Source: Pedobacter puniceum (GTDB lineage Bacteria; Bacteroidota; Bacteroidia; Sphingobacteriales; Sphingobacteriaceae). Taken from it: DNA of 64,000 bases. The notes under the pieces are model-generated. The model worked only from the letters and a program-made list of their open reading frames with translations. It had not been told where the DNA came from and made no database searches. Shown piece by piece: positions 7,578-15,290 of the stretch. A program made the position numbers and the translations under genes. Numbering within the stretch: the first letter of the stretch is position 1; every line of letters begins with the position of its first letter. The stretch lies in NCBI RefSeq assembly GCF_009674685.1, contig NZ_WKJI01000001.1, positions 620,001 through 684,000 of the forward strand, given 5' to 3'.

Positions 7578-9464
7578 ATGACGATACACGAAATTTTAAA
7601 GCAATATTGGGGTTATGATAGCTTTAGGCCGCTTCAGGAGGATATTGTAACATCTGTATTAAACAAAAATGATACATTGGCTTTGCTGCCTACCGGCGGA
7701 GGTAAATCTATATGCTTCCAAGTGCCAGCCATGGCTATGCCAGGTATTTGTATTGTGGTGTCGCCTTTAATTGCCTTAATGAAAGATCAAGTAGGTAATC
7801 TGCAAAAAAAGGGTATTAACGCTATGGCTATCATATCGGGTATGGGAAAACGGGAGATTGATATTGCTTTGGATAATTGTGTTTATGGGCCTGTAAAATT
7901 CTTATACATATCGCCAGAAAGATTAGCTACAGATTTGGTACGAGAGCGTATCAAATACATGAAAGTGAATTTGTTTGCGGTAGATGAAGCCCACTGCATA
8001 TCACAATGGGGTTATGATTTTAGACCTCCTTATTTACAGCTTACGGCTCTAAGGGCTTTACATCCCGATGTACCTATGTTGGCCTTAACAGCATCTGCAA
8101 CAGAGCAGGTTCAGGCAGATATCATGCATAAGCTAGAGTTTAAAAATCCAAAGGTTTTTAGAAAAAGCTTCGAGCGAAGTAACCTTTCTTACTCGGTTTT
8201 AAACCTAGAAAACAAGCTTCAAAAACTGATAGAAGTTTGCCGGAAAGTACCCGGAAGCGGTATTGTTTATGTGAAAACCAGAAAAGATACTGTTGAAATT
8301 GCCAAATATCTTTACCAACATGGTATTAGCGCTAGTTATTATCATGCCGGTTTAGATGCCGATGCTAGAAGTAAAGCCCAACAAATGTGGATTAGCAATC
8401 AGCTTAGGGTAATAGTGGCTACAAACGCTTTTGGTATGGGTATAGATAAACCCGATGTGCGTTTTGTGATACATTATGAAATGCCCGAGAGTTTAGAAGC
8501 TTATTACCAAGAAGCGGGTAGAGCAGGTAGAGATGAGAAAAAGGCTTTTGCTGTCTTGTTTTATCAAAAAATAGATAAAATATTATTCGAGAAGCGTTTT
8601 GAACAAAATTTTCCGCCTTTAGAAGAGGTTAGAAGGTACTATCATTTACTGTGTAATTACTTACAAATACCTTTTGAAGCAGGGGAAGGTGTGATGTATG
8701 AGTTTCATGTTGGGGATTTTTGTCAGAAATTCCAGTTGGATGTTGTTACAGCTTTAAGCGCCATTAAAACTTTAGAGCAAAATGCTTATTTAGCTTTAAG
8801 CGAGCAAGCCTTATTACCCAGCAGGATACAGTTTTTGGTTAACGGAGAAGATTTATATAAGTTTCAGGTAGAGCAAGCCCGTTATGATTTATTTATCAAA
8901 AGTATTTTAAGAGCTTACGGTGGTGCTTTTGATTATTTTGTTGCCATAAAAGAGGTTGATTTGGCCTCGAAAAACCAAATCAGGTTTGATGATGTGGTGA
9001 AAATGCTGCAAGAATTGCATGATTTAGAAGTTATCAGCTATATCAAAAAAACAGATAAACCCTTGCTTACCTTCTTGAAGCCACGCTATAAAACAGAAGA
9101 TTTATATCTTGATTTTAACTTTTACCAAGAAAGAAAAGCCATTTACCAAAGTAAAATGACAGCCATGTTGGCTTATGTAGAGCAAGATAAATGTAGAAGC
9201 GAGCAAATTTTAGCTTATTTTGATGAAACAGATACCAAAGCTTGTGGCGTTTGCGATGTTTGTATCAATAAAAAAAGAGCACTCTTAAAAGATGAGATGA
9301 TGACAGCGGTTTTAGAAACTCTGGCCATAAAACCGCTAAGCTTAGAAGAATTGGTAAAGGCTGTAAAAATGGGCTCAGAGAATGATAAGCTTAATGTGAT
9401 AAGACTTTTGTTAGAAGCTGAAGAGATTCAGAAAGTCGAAGATCAGTATCAGCTTAAAAAATAA
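7578..9464 (+). CDS. recQ: ATP-dependent DNA helicase RecQ
   Basis: 628 residues with all landmarks of a superfamily 2 RecQ helicase: motif 0 (YDSFRPLQEDI), Walker A LPTGGGKS at about 37-44, the DEAH box (AVDEAHCISQWGYDFRPPY), the motif III region ALTASATEQV, and motif VI IHYEMPESLEAYYQEAGRAGRD. The zinc-binding site is CRSEQILAYF followed by CGVCDVC. A winged-helix RQC-type region follows. No HRDC domain is apparent at the C-terminus, so this resembles the shorter of the two RecQ types common in Bacteroidota. It unwinds 3'-5' at forks and during recombination repair (family knowledge). Its last 16 bases overlap the 3' end of the convergent glycosyltransferase gene. Confidence 0.95.
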   Translation: MTIHEILKQYWGYDSFRPLQEDIVTSVLNKNDTLALLPTGGGKSICFQVPAMAMPGICIVVSPLIALMKDQVGNLQKKGINAMAIISGMGKREIDIALDNCVYGPVKFLYISPERLATDLVRERIKYMKVNLFAVDEAHCISQWGYDFRPPYLQLTALRALHPDVPMLALTASATEQVQADIMHKLEFKNPKVFRKSFERSNLSYSVLNLENKLQKLIEVCRKVPGSGIVYVKTRKDTVEIAKYLYQHGISASYYHAGLDADARSKAQQMWISNQLRVIVATNAFGMGIDKPDVRFVIHYEMPESLEAYYQEAGRAGRDEKKAFAVLFYQKIDKILFEKRFEQNFPPLEEVRRYYHLLCNYLQIPFEAGEGVMYEFHVGDFCQKFQLDVVTALSAIKTLEQNAYLALSEQALLPSRIQFLVNGEDLYKFQVEQARYDLFIKSILRAYGGAFDYFVAIKEVDLASKNQIRFDDVVKMLQELHDLEVISYIKKTDKPLLTFLKPRYKTEDLYLDFNFYQERKAIYQSKMTAMLAYVEQDKCRSEQILAYFDETDTKACGVCDVCINKKRALLKDEMMTAVLETLAIKPLSLEELVKAVKMGSENDKLNVIRLLLEAEEIQKVEDQYQLKK

Positions 9465-10318
9465 TCTAACTGCAATAGCTTATAAAATTGTAGTTTTTTA
9501 AGGCTTAGAAAGTTGGGGTTTTCTTGTTCTAGGCTTTTTCTTAAGTAAGGCTTCAAATTTTTAAATAAACCTAATAAGCTGGTTTTCTTTAATTTTAAAT
9601 AATAGCAAACAAGCGGAATTTCTTTTAAAAGGTTTTCATAACGAGGCTGTTTCATCAGTTGGGCTAAATTCTTTAAAGCAGCATCAGTATCAGTAATAAA
9701 TTCTTTATTTGTTTTTAATTGCAAATGTATCACGGGGTTATATAGGTTTTTAATTGTATAACCCTTTGTTTTAGCCATTAGACCAAAAAGGACATCTTCA
9801 TAGCCATATTGGCTTAAGGATTCATCAAACTTTGTATCCTTAAAAACCTCTTTTTTGATAAAGAAATTGTTGCTATGGAAAGCTTCTTTAGCCGCAAATA
9901 TTTCTGTTTTGATACCATAGTAATGATGTAAAGCTTTTTCTTTTTTTATTTTTTCAGGATAATTACGTAAACCACAAATTATATCAACATCAGGGTTTTG
10001 ATGATGGAAATTGATATAGTTAATAATGAAATTTGGGTTTGTAATGTAACTATCCCCATCTAAAAATAATAAGAAAGGGTAGGAGGCTTCAGCTGCTAAA
10101 AGATTTCTAATGGCTGCTCTTCCTATGTTTTTCTCTAACAGGATGATTTTAAAATTTGCTTTCTTAAACTGTTGAAGATAAGTTTTTTGTGTCGGTATAG
10201 AAGCATCATCAATAATAATAATCTCAAAATTTAAGTGCAGATTTAAGCATTGCTGTTCTAATTCTGTAAACAGCGCCTCATTCTTGAAATTATAATGTGG
10301 TACAACTATAGAAAGCAC
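9449..10318 (-). CDS. Family 2 glycosyltransferase
   Basis: 289 residues, GTG start. The GT-A fold is clear: LSIVVPHYNFKN at the N-terminus, EIIIIDDASIPT (the first Asp pair contacting the nucleotide), NIGRAAIRN, then FLLFLDGDSYI, whose DGD is the metal-binding DxD equivalent. A later FDESLSQYGYEDVLFGL carries the ED typical of acceptor-side catalytic residues (galactosyltransferase-type C-terminal segment). There is no membrane segment, so it acts in the cytoplasm or at the inner leaflet, transferring an unknown sugar in surface-polysaccharide synthesis (inference). It stands alone and is convergent with recQ, sharing 16 bases at the 3' end. Confidence 0.88.
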   Translation of the reverse strand: MLSIVVPHYNFKNEALFTELEQQCLNLHLNFEIIIIDDASIPTQKTYLQQFKKANFKIILLEKNIGRAAIRNLLAAEASYPFLLFLDGDSYITNPNFIINYINFHHQNPDVDIICGLRNYPEKIKKEKALHHYYGIKTEIFAAKEAFHSNNFFIKKEVFKDTKFDESLSQYGYEDVLFGLMAKTKGYTIKNLYNPVIHLQLKTNKEFITDTDAALKNLAQLMKQPRYENLLKEIPLVCYYLKLKKTSLLGLFKNLKPYLRKSLEQENPNFLSLKKLQFYKLLQLDYFLS

Positions 10319-10419
10319 TTTGCAAAATACAATTCTTTCATCTTAAATAGATAATACTCTAAAACGTAAAATTTTTATCACTATTCAATTTATTGAATAA
10401 GAGTATTTTATAATTTGTT

Positions 10420-10558
10420 TAAAGATGCGTAAATTTAAGATAATAAGTTGCGGTACTTTATATGCAAAGGTTAAACAAAAGGTGCCGTAACTTATTCAAA
10501 TCATTTTTATTCTATCTATCCAGGGAGAGTTCTGCTTCTGGAGCTCTCTCATTTTTTT
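10420..10558 (+). ncRNA. Candidate small structured RNA
   Basis: The gap contains an 18-bp hairpin: AATAAGTTGCGGTACTTT (10442-10459) pairs fully with AAGGTGCCGTAACTTATT (10479-10496), allowing G-U pairs. A short U-rich linker and then a strong intrinsic terminator (10523-10558) follow. No plus-strand reading frame precedes the terminator, so it would end a non-coding transcript of roughly 135 nt. A near-consensus -7 box TATAATTTG (one base too long) lies at 10409-10417, and a palindrome TATTCAAT-TT-ATTGAATA lies at 10382-10399. I cannot match it to a known family; a 6S-type structure is not evident because the two ends do not pair. Confidence 0.45.
10523..10558 (+). terminator. Intrinsic terminator of the candidate small RNA
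   Basis: The stem GGGAGAGTTC (10523-10532) pairs with GAGCTCTCTC (10541-10550) over 10 pairs including two G-U, with an 8-nt loop. It is followed by ATTTTTTT. The orientation is plus strand, and no plus-strand protein gene lies upstream. Confidence 0.7.
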
Positions 10559-10707
10559 AGAATAATCTTAATAATAAAAATCACAAGCATTAAAAATACC
10601 ATCCAAAAACCGATAATGAGGTAGTCAATATCATGAGTGTAGATGAGGTTAAATGCGATGAAAAATATAAGAATGGTAAGAATAAGTAAGATGATAATAA
10701 TGCGCAT
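10549..10707 (-). CDS. 52-residue membrane protein, unknown function
   Basis: A short frame starting ATG at 10707 and ending TGA at 10549-10551. The product is almost entirely hydrophobic: helix 1 (IIIILLILTILIFFIAFNLI), a short polar turn (YTHDIDYL), helix 2 (IIGFWMVFLMLVIFIIKIIL) and a Lys-Lys end. Two tight transmembrane helices joined by a short periplasmic or cytoplasmic turn are predicted. The stop codon lies inside the terminator hairpin of the opposite strand. Similar small two-helix proteins are common, but I recognise no family. Support comes from clean hydrophobic composition and an AT-rich upstream region; there is no Shine-Dalgarno. Confidence 0.5.
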   Translation of the reverse strand: MRIIIILLILTILIFFIAFNLIYTHDIDYLIIGFWMVFLMLVIFIIKIILKK

Positions 10708-10785
10708 AAAAGGAGATATGCTACAATAATAACCGCATCTTTCTTTTTATTTAAGCTTTTGCTTAATTAGACTATTAACATATGC

Positions 10786-11838
10786 TTATGAATTAAAAAT
10801 GATGGAGCGATGTTTTTTAGCCAAAGATTTTATCTGTTGCGATAGCTCTTTTGGGTTTAAGCCATAAGCCTCTTTAAAAATCCTAGAAAAATAACTTTTA
10901 TTAACGATGCCAATTTGCTCGGCTATCTCGCTGATATTTAATTCACCTAGAATAAGTTGGTCGCGGGCAAACTCTAGTCTTAATTTTCTTAAATAATTAT
11001 TTACCGATACACCAAACATATGCTGGAAACCTTCTTGTAATTTAGTGGTGTTTGTGCCTACTGTTTTTGCTAAGTCTTTTATGGTAATAGGGTTGGCAAG
11101 TTCTTCTTTTAGGATTTTAACTGCATGCTCAATTTGTTTTAAATCAGCTTTTCTCAGAATTTTTTTTCTAGAATCATTCTGTTGGTCGTCTTCAAAATCT
11201 TGAATTTGTATACTTAAAATTTCATTTGCTTTACCCTCTAGCAAGAGTCTTCTGGCAAAACCTGTTTGTTTAGAAGAATTAATATCTTGAATACATTTTG
11301 CCATGGCCAAACTATAATTACCATGATAGTAAAAAAGATGTTTGGCTCTTAAATCTTTAAAAACACTTCTTAGTCTTCTGTCTAGATTATCGATATCGCA
11401 ATCTATTTTAGTCTTAAAATCAGTACGGTTAATTTCTAAACTATTCATTCTAATATGAATATTTCTAGGAAATATTAAAACGTGTCCATTACTAGAAGAG
11501 CTAGAAACCACTACATTTTGAAATTGATCTATTTGATGGATGTCTTCTTTTTCTTCAAAACGATGTTTTAAAAAACCTTCACTACAATAAATAAATTTTA
11601 AAGGGTGTATGTTATTTAAAGAGAAATGGATGCTTACTTCTTCTTTAAAAAAGCAGTTATACTCTATCAAACCAAAACCAAGAGTGAAATTGATGCCTCT
11701 AATCAATCCTTTGCCATAAGCTGCCGGTATATTCAAGATATACTCATTGCAGTTTTTATCATAAGAAGTTTTCATTTCTTCTGCTAAGTTGGCAATCACA
11801 TCTTTAAGTGGTAAAGATCTTACAAAAAGCTCCATCAT
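10786..11838 (-). CDS. AraC-family transcriptional regulator
   Basis: 350 residues. The C-terminal 100 residues are an AraC/XylS DNA-binding domain with two helix-turn-helix units: ITIKDLAKTVGTNTTKLQEGF and LNISEIAEQIGIVNKSYFSR, followed by IFKEAYGLNPKELSQ, a close match to the family signature. The N-terminal part (about 1-240) is an unassigned sensory domain with beta-rich segments. The layout resembles Bacteroidota AraC proteins related to PchR-type iron-responsive regulators, but I cannot show a siderophore link. No transport gene lies next to it. It is transcribed away from the Pro-rich exported protein gene across a 174-nt divergent region. Confidence 0.85.
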   Translation of the reverse strand: MMELFVRSLPLKDVIANLAEEMKTSYDKNCNEYILNIPAAYGKGLIRGINFTLGFGLIEYNCFFKEEVSIHFSLNNIHPLKFIYCSEGFLKHRFEEKEDIHQIDQFQNVVVSSSSSNGHVLIFPRNIHIRMNSLEINRTDFKTKIDCDIDNLDRRLRSVFKDLRAKHLFYYHGNYSLAMAKCIQDINSSKQTGFARRLLLEGKANEILSIQIQDFEDDQQNDSRKKILRKADLKQIEHAVKILKEELANPITIKDLAKTVGTNTTKLQEGFQHMFGVSVNNYLRKLRLEFARDQLILGELNISEIAEQIGIVNKSYFSRIFKEAYGLNPKELSQQIKSLAKKHRSIIFNS

Positions 11839-12012
11839 GGCAAGGGTAGTTATAAATTTGTTATTTAAGTCAAATAAATACTTTACAATTTAATTGCCAG
11901 AAATGGTAATTAGAAGGCCAGTGATACTTAAATTATTTAAAGAGAAGATCTTATGCTTTTTGGAACGGTTTTTTAAGTAAGAGATATACATTTATCAATA
12001 AAACATACCACT

Positions 12013-12405
12013 ATGAAAACTGTAATTTTAACAGCGGCAATATTTGCCAGCTCCGTAGCCTGTGCTACAAACATGCAGCAGATGTCTTCTAATGAAGCCA
12101 CCTATCATGAGTTTCCGTCTGATACAAGCGATACGACTAAGAAAAACAAAAAGGGTAAAATGGATAGCGATACTACGAGTAAGCCTATTTTAAAATCAGC
12201 GCCAGTACCAGGCAAATCTACTATTCCTGATCCTAAATATCCGGTGCCTAACAATCCAATAGATACGCCAAGGGTAAACCCTGATGCGACAAAAGACCCT
12301 AATAGGTCTCCAGTTTTACCAACTCCGGTTCCTACGCCAAGTCAGCCTAATCCGCCCACATCATCTCCGGCACCTATACAGCCAGGTACGCCACCTCAAC
12401 CTTAG
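12013..12405 (+). CDS. Exported proline-rich protein, unknown function
   Basis: 130 residues. The N-terminus is a signal peptide (KTVILTAAIFASSVACATN) with a weak lipobox (SVAC), so either secretion or lipid anchoring is possible. The mature part is low-complexity and disordered: an acidic/Lys segment (DTSDTTKKNKKGKMDSDTT) and then about 60 residues dominated by Pro, Ser, Thr and Asn (PVPNNPIDTPR, PTPVPTPSQPNPP). No catalytic motif is visible. It may be a periplasmic spacer or surface protein. It ends just before a terminator hairpin shared with the convergent NifU-type gene. Confidence 0.7.
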   Translation: MKTVILTAAIFASSVACATNMQQMSSNEATYHEFPSDTSDTTKKNKKGKMDSDTTSKPILKSAPVPGKSTIPDPKYPVPNNPIDTPRVNPDATKDPNRSPVLPTPVPTPSQPNPPTSSPAPIQPGTPPQP

Positions 12406-12418
12406 CAATAAGCAATAA

Positions 12419-12450
12419 AAAAGGGATGTACTGTAAAGCACATCCCTTTT
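12419..12450. terminator. Bidirectional terminator
   Basis: The perfect 11-bp stem AAAAGGGATGT (12419-12429) pairs with ACATCCCTTTT (12440-12450), with a 10-nt loop. Read leftward it is followed by a T-rich run, so it mainly ends the NifU-type transcript; read rightward it also serves the Pro-rich gene. Confidence 0.8.
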
Positions 12451-12469
12451 AAAATGTTTTAATGAGATT

Positions 12470-13021
12470 TTAAAGCGCCTCAGAAACAACTTCTTTAACC
12501 TCAGGAACCATTCTTTGCAATAAACTTTGGATACCAGATTTTAAAGTAATGGTAGAAGAAGGGCAACCACTGCAAGAACCTCTTAGCTCTACAGTTACTA
12601 CACCATCTTCAAAAGATTTATAGCTGATAGCGCCACCATCTTGTTCAACAGCAGGTCTTACATAATCATATAAAATTTGCTGAATCTTAACTTCTACCTC
12701 CGTACCTTCAAAGTTTACATTTTCTTCCTGTGCTTTTTCTTGTACGTTATATTCTGATTCTACAGCACCTTTAACAAACTCTTTTAAAATAGGCTCAATA
12801 TCATTCCAATCCGCATCTTCTGCTTTAGTTATGGTAACAAAGTTACTGGCAAAAAACACACCATTAACAAAGCTAAATTTGTATAGTTCTGATGCGAATT
12901 TTGATACAGAAGCACTTTCTTTAGTAGGGTAATCAACACTTCCGTTAATTAATAACTTGTTAACAATGAATTTCATTGTTGACGGGTTTGGTGTTGATTC
13001 TGTATATACTGTAATGTTCAT
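12470..13021 (-). CDS. NifU-family Fe-S cluster scaffold/carrier protein (Nfu type)
   Basis: 183 residues. The first 85 residues match the Nfu N-terminal domain (ITVYTESTPNPSTMKFIVN). The C-terminal NifU-like domain (about 105-183) carries RGSCSGCPSSTITLKSGIQ, whose CxxC motif holds a bridging 4Fe-4S cluster in a dimer. It passes clusters to apo-enzymes in the cytoplasm (family knowledge). The length and order are those of bacterial and mitochondrial Nfu. Its -7 promoter box (TATTTTTG on the minus strand) is at 13039-13046. It is monocistronic, with terminators on both sides. Confidence 0.92.
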   Translation of the reverse strand: MNITVYTESTPNPSTMKFIVNKLLINGSVDYPTKESASVSKFASELYKFSFVNGVFFASNFVTITKAEDADWNDIEPILKEFVKGAVESEYNVQEKAQEENVNFEGTEVEVKIQQILYDYVRPAVEQDGGAISYKSFEDGVVTVELRGSCSGCPSSTITLKSGIQSLLQRMVPEVKEVVSEAL

Positions 13022-13038
13022 GTCGTTGATATTTTTAA

Positions 13039-13046
13039 CAAAAATA
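13039..13046 (-). promoter_or_regulatory. -7 promoter element of the NifU-type gene
   Basis: TATTTTTG on the minus strand matches TAnnTTTG. It lies 17 nt upstream of the start codon. The -33 element is not convincing. Confidence 0.45.
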
Positions 13047-13111
13047 CTATCATTATAACTAACCCTATCATGTAGATTTAGTTTTTACCTCTTCATGACT
13101 GTTTAAAAAAC

Positions 13112-13148
13112 AAAAAGCCAATTTGAAATATGATCAAATTGGCTTTTT
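13112..13148. terminator. Terminator after purB
   Basis: The perfect 15-bp stem AAAAAGCCAATTTGA pairs with TCAAATTGGCTTTTT around a 7-nt loop. It lies 16 nt beyond the purB stop and is symmetrical, so it works on both strands. Confidence 0.85.
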
Positions 13149-13164
13149 ATATGGTAATTTTAAA

Positions 13165-14511
13165 TTAAAATATCCCAGTATAATTAGACGGAGTTATCTT
13201 TTTTAACTCTGCTTTTATAGCATCAGAAACATCTAAAGTATTCACAAAATCTGAAATAACAGCGGCATTAATACCTGTATTGGTACGTGTTAAGGCTTTT
13301 AAAGCTTCGTAAGGATTAGGATAGTTCTCTCTCCTTAAAATTGTTTGAATAGCTTCTGCTACCACAGCCCAATTATCTTCTAAATCTTGAGCTATAGCAT
13401 CTTGGTTTAATAATAATTTATTTAAACCTTTTACTGTTGATTTTAGGGCAATTAAAGTATGCGCTAAAGGTACACCTATATTTCTTAAAACGGTAGAATC
13501 TGTTAAATCTCTTTGTAAACGGCTAACCGGTAGTTTAGCTGCTAAATGCTCATAAAGGGCGTTTGCAATACCTATATTTCCTTCAGAGTTTTCAAAATCT
13601 ATGGGGTTAACTTTATGTGGCATAGCCGATGAACCAACTTCTCCAGCTTTTATTTTTTGCTTAAAGTAGTTCATAGAGATATAAGTCCACATATCTCTAT
13701 CTAAGTCTAAAATGATATTATTGATTCTTTTTAGCGCATCAAATTGTGCTGCCAGATTATCATAATGCTCTATCTGTGTGGTATATTGAGAACGACTTAA
13801 ACCTAATTGTTGGTTTACAAATTTATTACCGAAATCTTGCCAATTGATGTTGCCATAAGCTACATGGTGAGCATTAAAGTTTCCGGTAGCGCCGCCAAAT
13901 TTAGCCGCAAAAGGAATAGCTTTTAGTTGTTGATATTGTTTCTCTAAGCGCTCTACAAATACCAAAATTTCTTTACCTAATTTAGTTGGCGATGCTGGCT
14001 GCCCATGCGTATGTGCTAGTAAAGAAATATCTTTCCAATCGGCAGCTAGTTGTTTTAACAGCGCAATTAAAGCTTCTATTTCAGGATAAATAACTTGTTC
14101 TAACCCTAATTTTAAAGAATAAGGGATAGCTGTATTGTTGATATCTTGAGAGGTTAAGCCAAAATGGATAAATTCTTTAAAATCTGCTAAGCCTAATTCA
14201 TCAAACCTGTTTTTAATGAAGTATTCTACGGCTTTAACATCATGGTTAGTAGTTTTTTCAATCTCTTTAATTTCTAAAGCATATTCTTCTTTAAAGTCTT
14301 GGTAAATCTTTCTTAAATCAGTGAACTTTTTAGCATCAAAGTTTTGAAGTTGCGGAAGCTTTACTTCGCATAAAGCGATAAAGTATTCTATTTCAACAAA
14401 AACACGGTATTTTATTAAACCAGCCTCAGAAAAAAACTCACCTAATTGTTTAGTTGCTTGATGATATCTGCCATCAACCGGAGAAATTGCGTATAAAGAA
14501 GATAAACTCAT
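13165..14511 (-). CDS. purB: Adenylosuccinate lyase
   Basis: 448 residues, full length for the short bacterial form. The enzyme cleaves SAICAR to AICAR and adenylosuccinate to AMP, releasing fumarate, in purine synthesis. Visible landmarks are the N-terminal SPVDGRYHQAT, the TTNHDVKAVEYF segment with the catalytic-region histidine, HFGLTSQDINNTA, the AHTHGQPASPT motif with the general-acid histidine region, and the fumarase/aspartase-superfamily signature GSSAMPHKVNPIDFEN. Start ATG at 14511. On the minus strand TATTTTTG at 14526-14533 is a good -7 box, 14 nt upstream. It is monocistronic with its own terminator. Confidence 0.96.
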   Translation of the reverse strand: MSLSSLYAISPVDGRYHQATKQLGEFFSEAGLIKYRVFVEIEYFIALCEVKLPQLQNFDAKKFTDLRKIYQDFKEEYALEIKEIEKTTNHDVKAVEYFIKNRFDELGLADFKEFIHFGLTSQDINNTAIPYSLKLGLEQVIYPEIEALIALLKQLAADWKDISLLAHTHGQPASPTKLGKEILVFVERLEKQYQQLKAIPFAAKFGGATGNFNAHHVAYGNINWQDFGNKFVNQQLGLSRSQYTTQIEHYDNLAAQFDALKRINNIILDLDRDMWTYISMNYFKQKIKAGEVGSSAMPHKVNPIDFENSEGNIGIANALYEHLAAKLPVSRLQRDLTDSTVLRNIGVPLAHTLIALKSTVKGLNKLLLNQDAIAQDLEDNWAVVAEAIQTILRRENYPNPYEALKALTRTNTGINAAVISDFVNTLDVSDAIKAELKKITPSNYTGIF

Positions 14512-14525
14512 GTTAAAAATTTTTG

Positions 14526-14533
14526 CAAAAATA
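14526..14533 (-). promoter_or_regulatory. -7 promoter element of purB
   Basis: TATTTTTG on the minus strand fits TAnnTTTG and is 14 nt upstream of the purB ATG. No clear -33 TTG element was found. Confidence 0.45.
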
Positions 14534-14616
14534 CAAAAATGAGTGGGATAGGCTAAGGAAAGATGAAATGATTCTTGAAAAATCCCTCGTTGAATTATGA
14601 AAAATAAAATTTTTAT

Positions 14617-14654
14617 TGGAAACTTTGGAAATGATAAAAGTTTCCATAGTTTTG
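14617..14654 (+). promoter_or_regulatory. Promoter with overlapping inverted repeat, TetR operator
   Basis: A full Bacteroidota promoter is visible: TTTG (14624-14627), 19-nt spacer, TAGTTTTG (14647-14654). A perfect 10-bp inverted repeat, TGGAAACTTT (14617-14626) and AAAGTTTCCA (14637-14646), covers the -33 box and the spacer. The start of the TetR gene is 16 nt after the -7 box. A bound TetR dimer would exclude RNA polymerase, so autorepression of the whole efflux operon is inferred. Confidence 0.8.
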
Positions 14655-14670
14655 TCGGCGATTAGAAATT

Positions 14671-15282
14671 ATGGAAGAAGTGCAGTTATACATCATTAAA
14701 GAAGCAGAGAAACTGTTTATGAAATACGGTTTGCGCAGTGTTACCATGGATGACATTGCCAAACATTTAGGTATGTCTAAAAAAACACTCTATGTAAATT
14801 TTAAGGATAAGAATGATTTGGTAAACCACATGTTTACCACCATTTTAAAGGAAGATGAGTGTCAGTTAGATTGCTGTAGTGCCGAGGCCGAAAACGCTAT
14901 AGACGAAATGTTTAAAATCATGAATTATCTAAAAGATAGCCTTTCTGGTATCAATCCGATAGTTTTTTACGATTTAGAGAAATACCATGCAGAAGCAAAT
15001 GGTATTATGAATGATTTTAAGAAGGGGCATATTTTCAATAAGTGTAAAGCCAATTTAGAACGTGGTATCAAAGAAGGTTTATATCGTGAGGATTTAAATA
15101 TCGAAGTCTTATCAGCATCAAGGGTAAGCCAAATAGACTGGATTTTTGAATCAGAATTGGTACGTGGTGGAAAATATAGCCTTTATGAAGTTATCAATGA
15201 AATTACTTACCACTTTGTTTGTGGCGTGGTTAATGATAAGGGATCAAAATTAATTAATGAATATAAAGATAAGTACAAATAG
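14671..15282 (+). CDS. TetR/AcrR-family repressor of the efflux operon
   Basis: 203 residues. The N-terminal helix-turn-helix is typical of TetR: IIKEAEKLFMKYGLRSVTMDDIA, then KHLGMSKKTLYVNFKDKNDLV (recognition helix and following helix). The rest is an all-helical ligand and dimer domain with a CC pair (CQLDCCSAEAE), which may or may not matter. It is the first gene of a four-gene operon with TolC, adaptor and RND permease; the TolC gene starts 8 nt after its stop. The inverted repeat over its own promoter is the probable operator. The inducing ligand is unknown. Confidence 0.9.
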   Translation: MEEVQLYIIKEAEKLFMKYGLRSVTMDDIAKHLGMSKKTLYVNFKDKNDLVNHMFTTILKEDECQLDCCSAEAENAIDEMFKIMNYLKDSLSGINPIVFYDLEKYHAEANGIMNDFKKGHIFNKCKANLERGIKEGLYREDLNIEVLSASRVSQIDWIFESELVRGGKYSLYEVINEITYHFVCGVVNDKGSKLINEYKDKYK

Positions 15283-15290
15283 ATAAACAT

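Noticed and set aside
10420-10558. 6S RNA or a known riboswitch
   Set aside because: The two ends of the candidate RNA do not pair, and no conserved ligand-binding core is visible.
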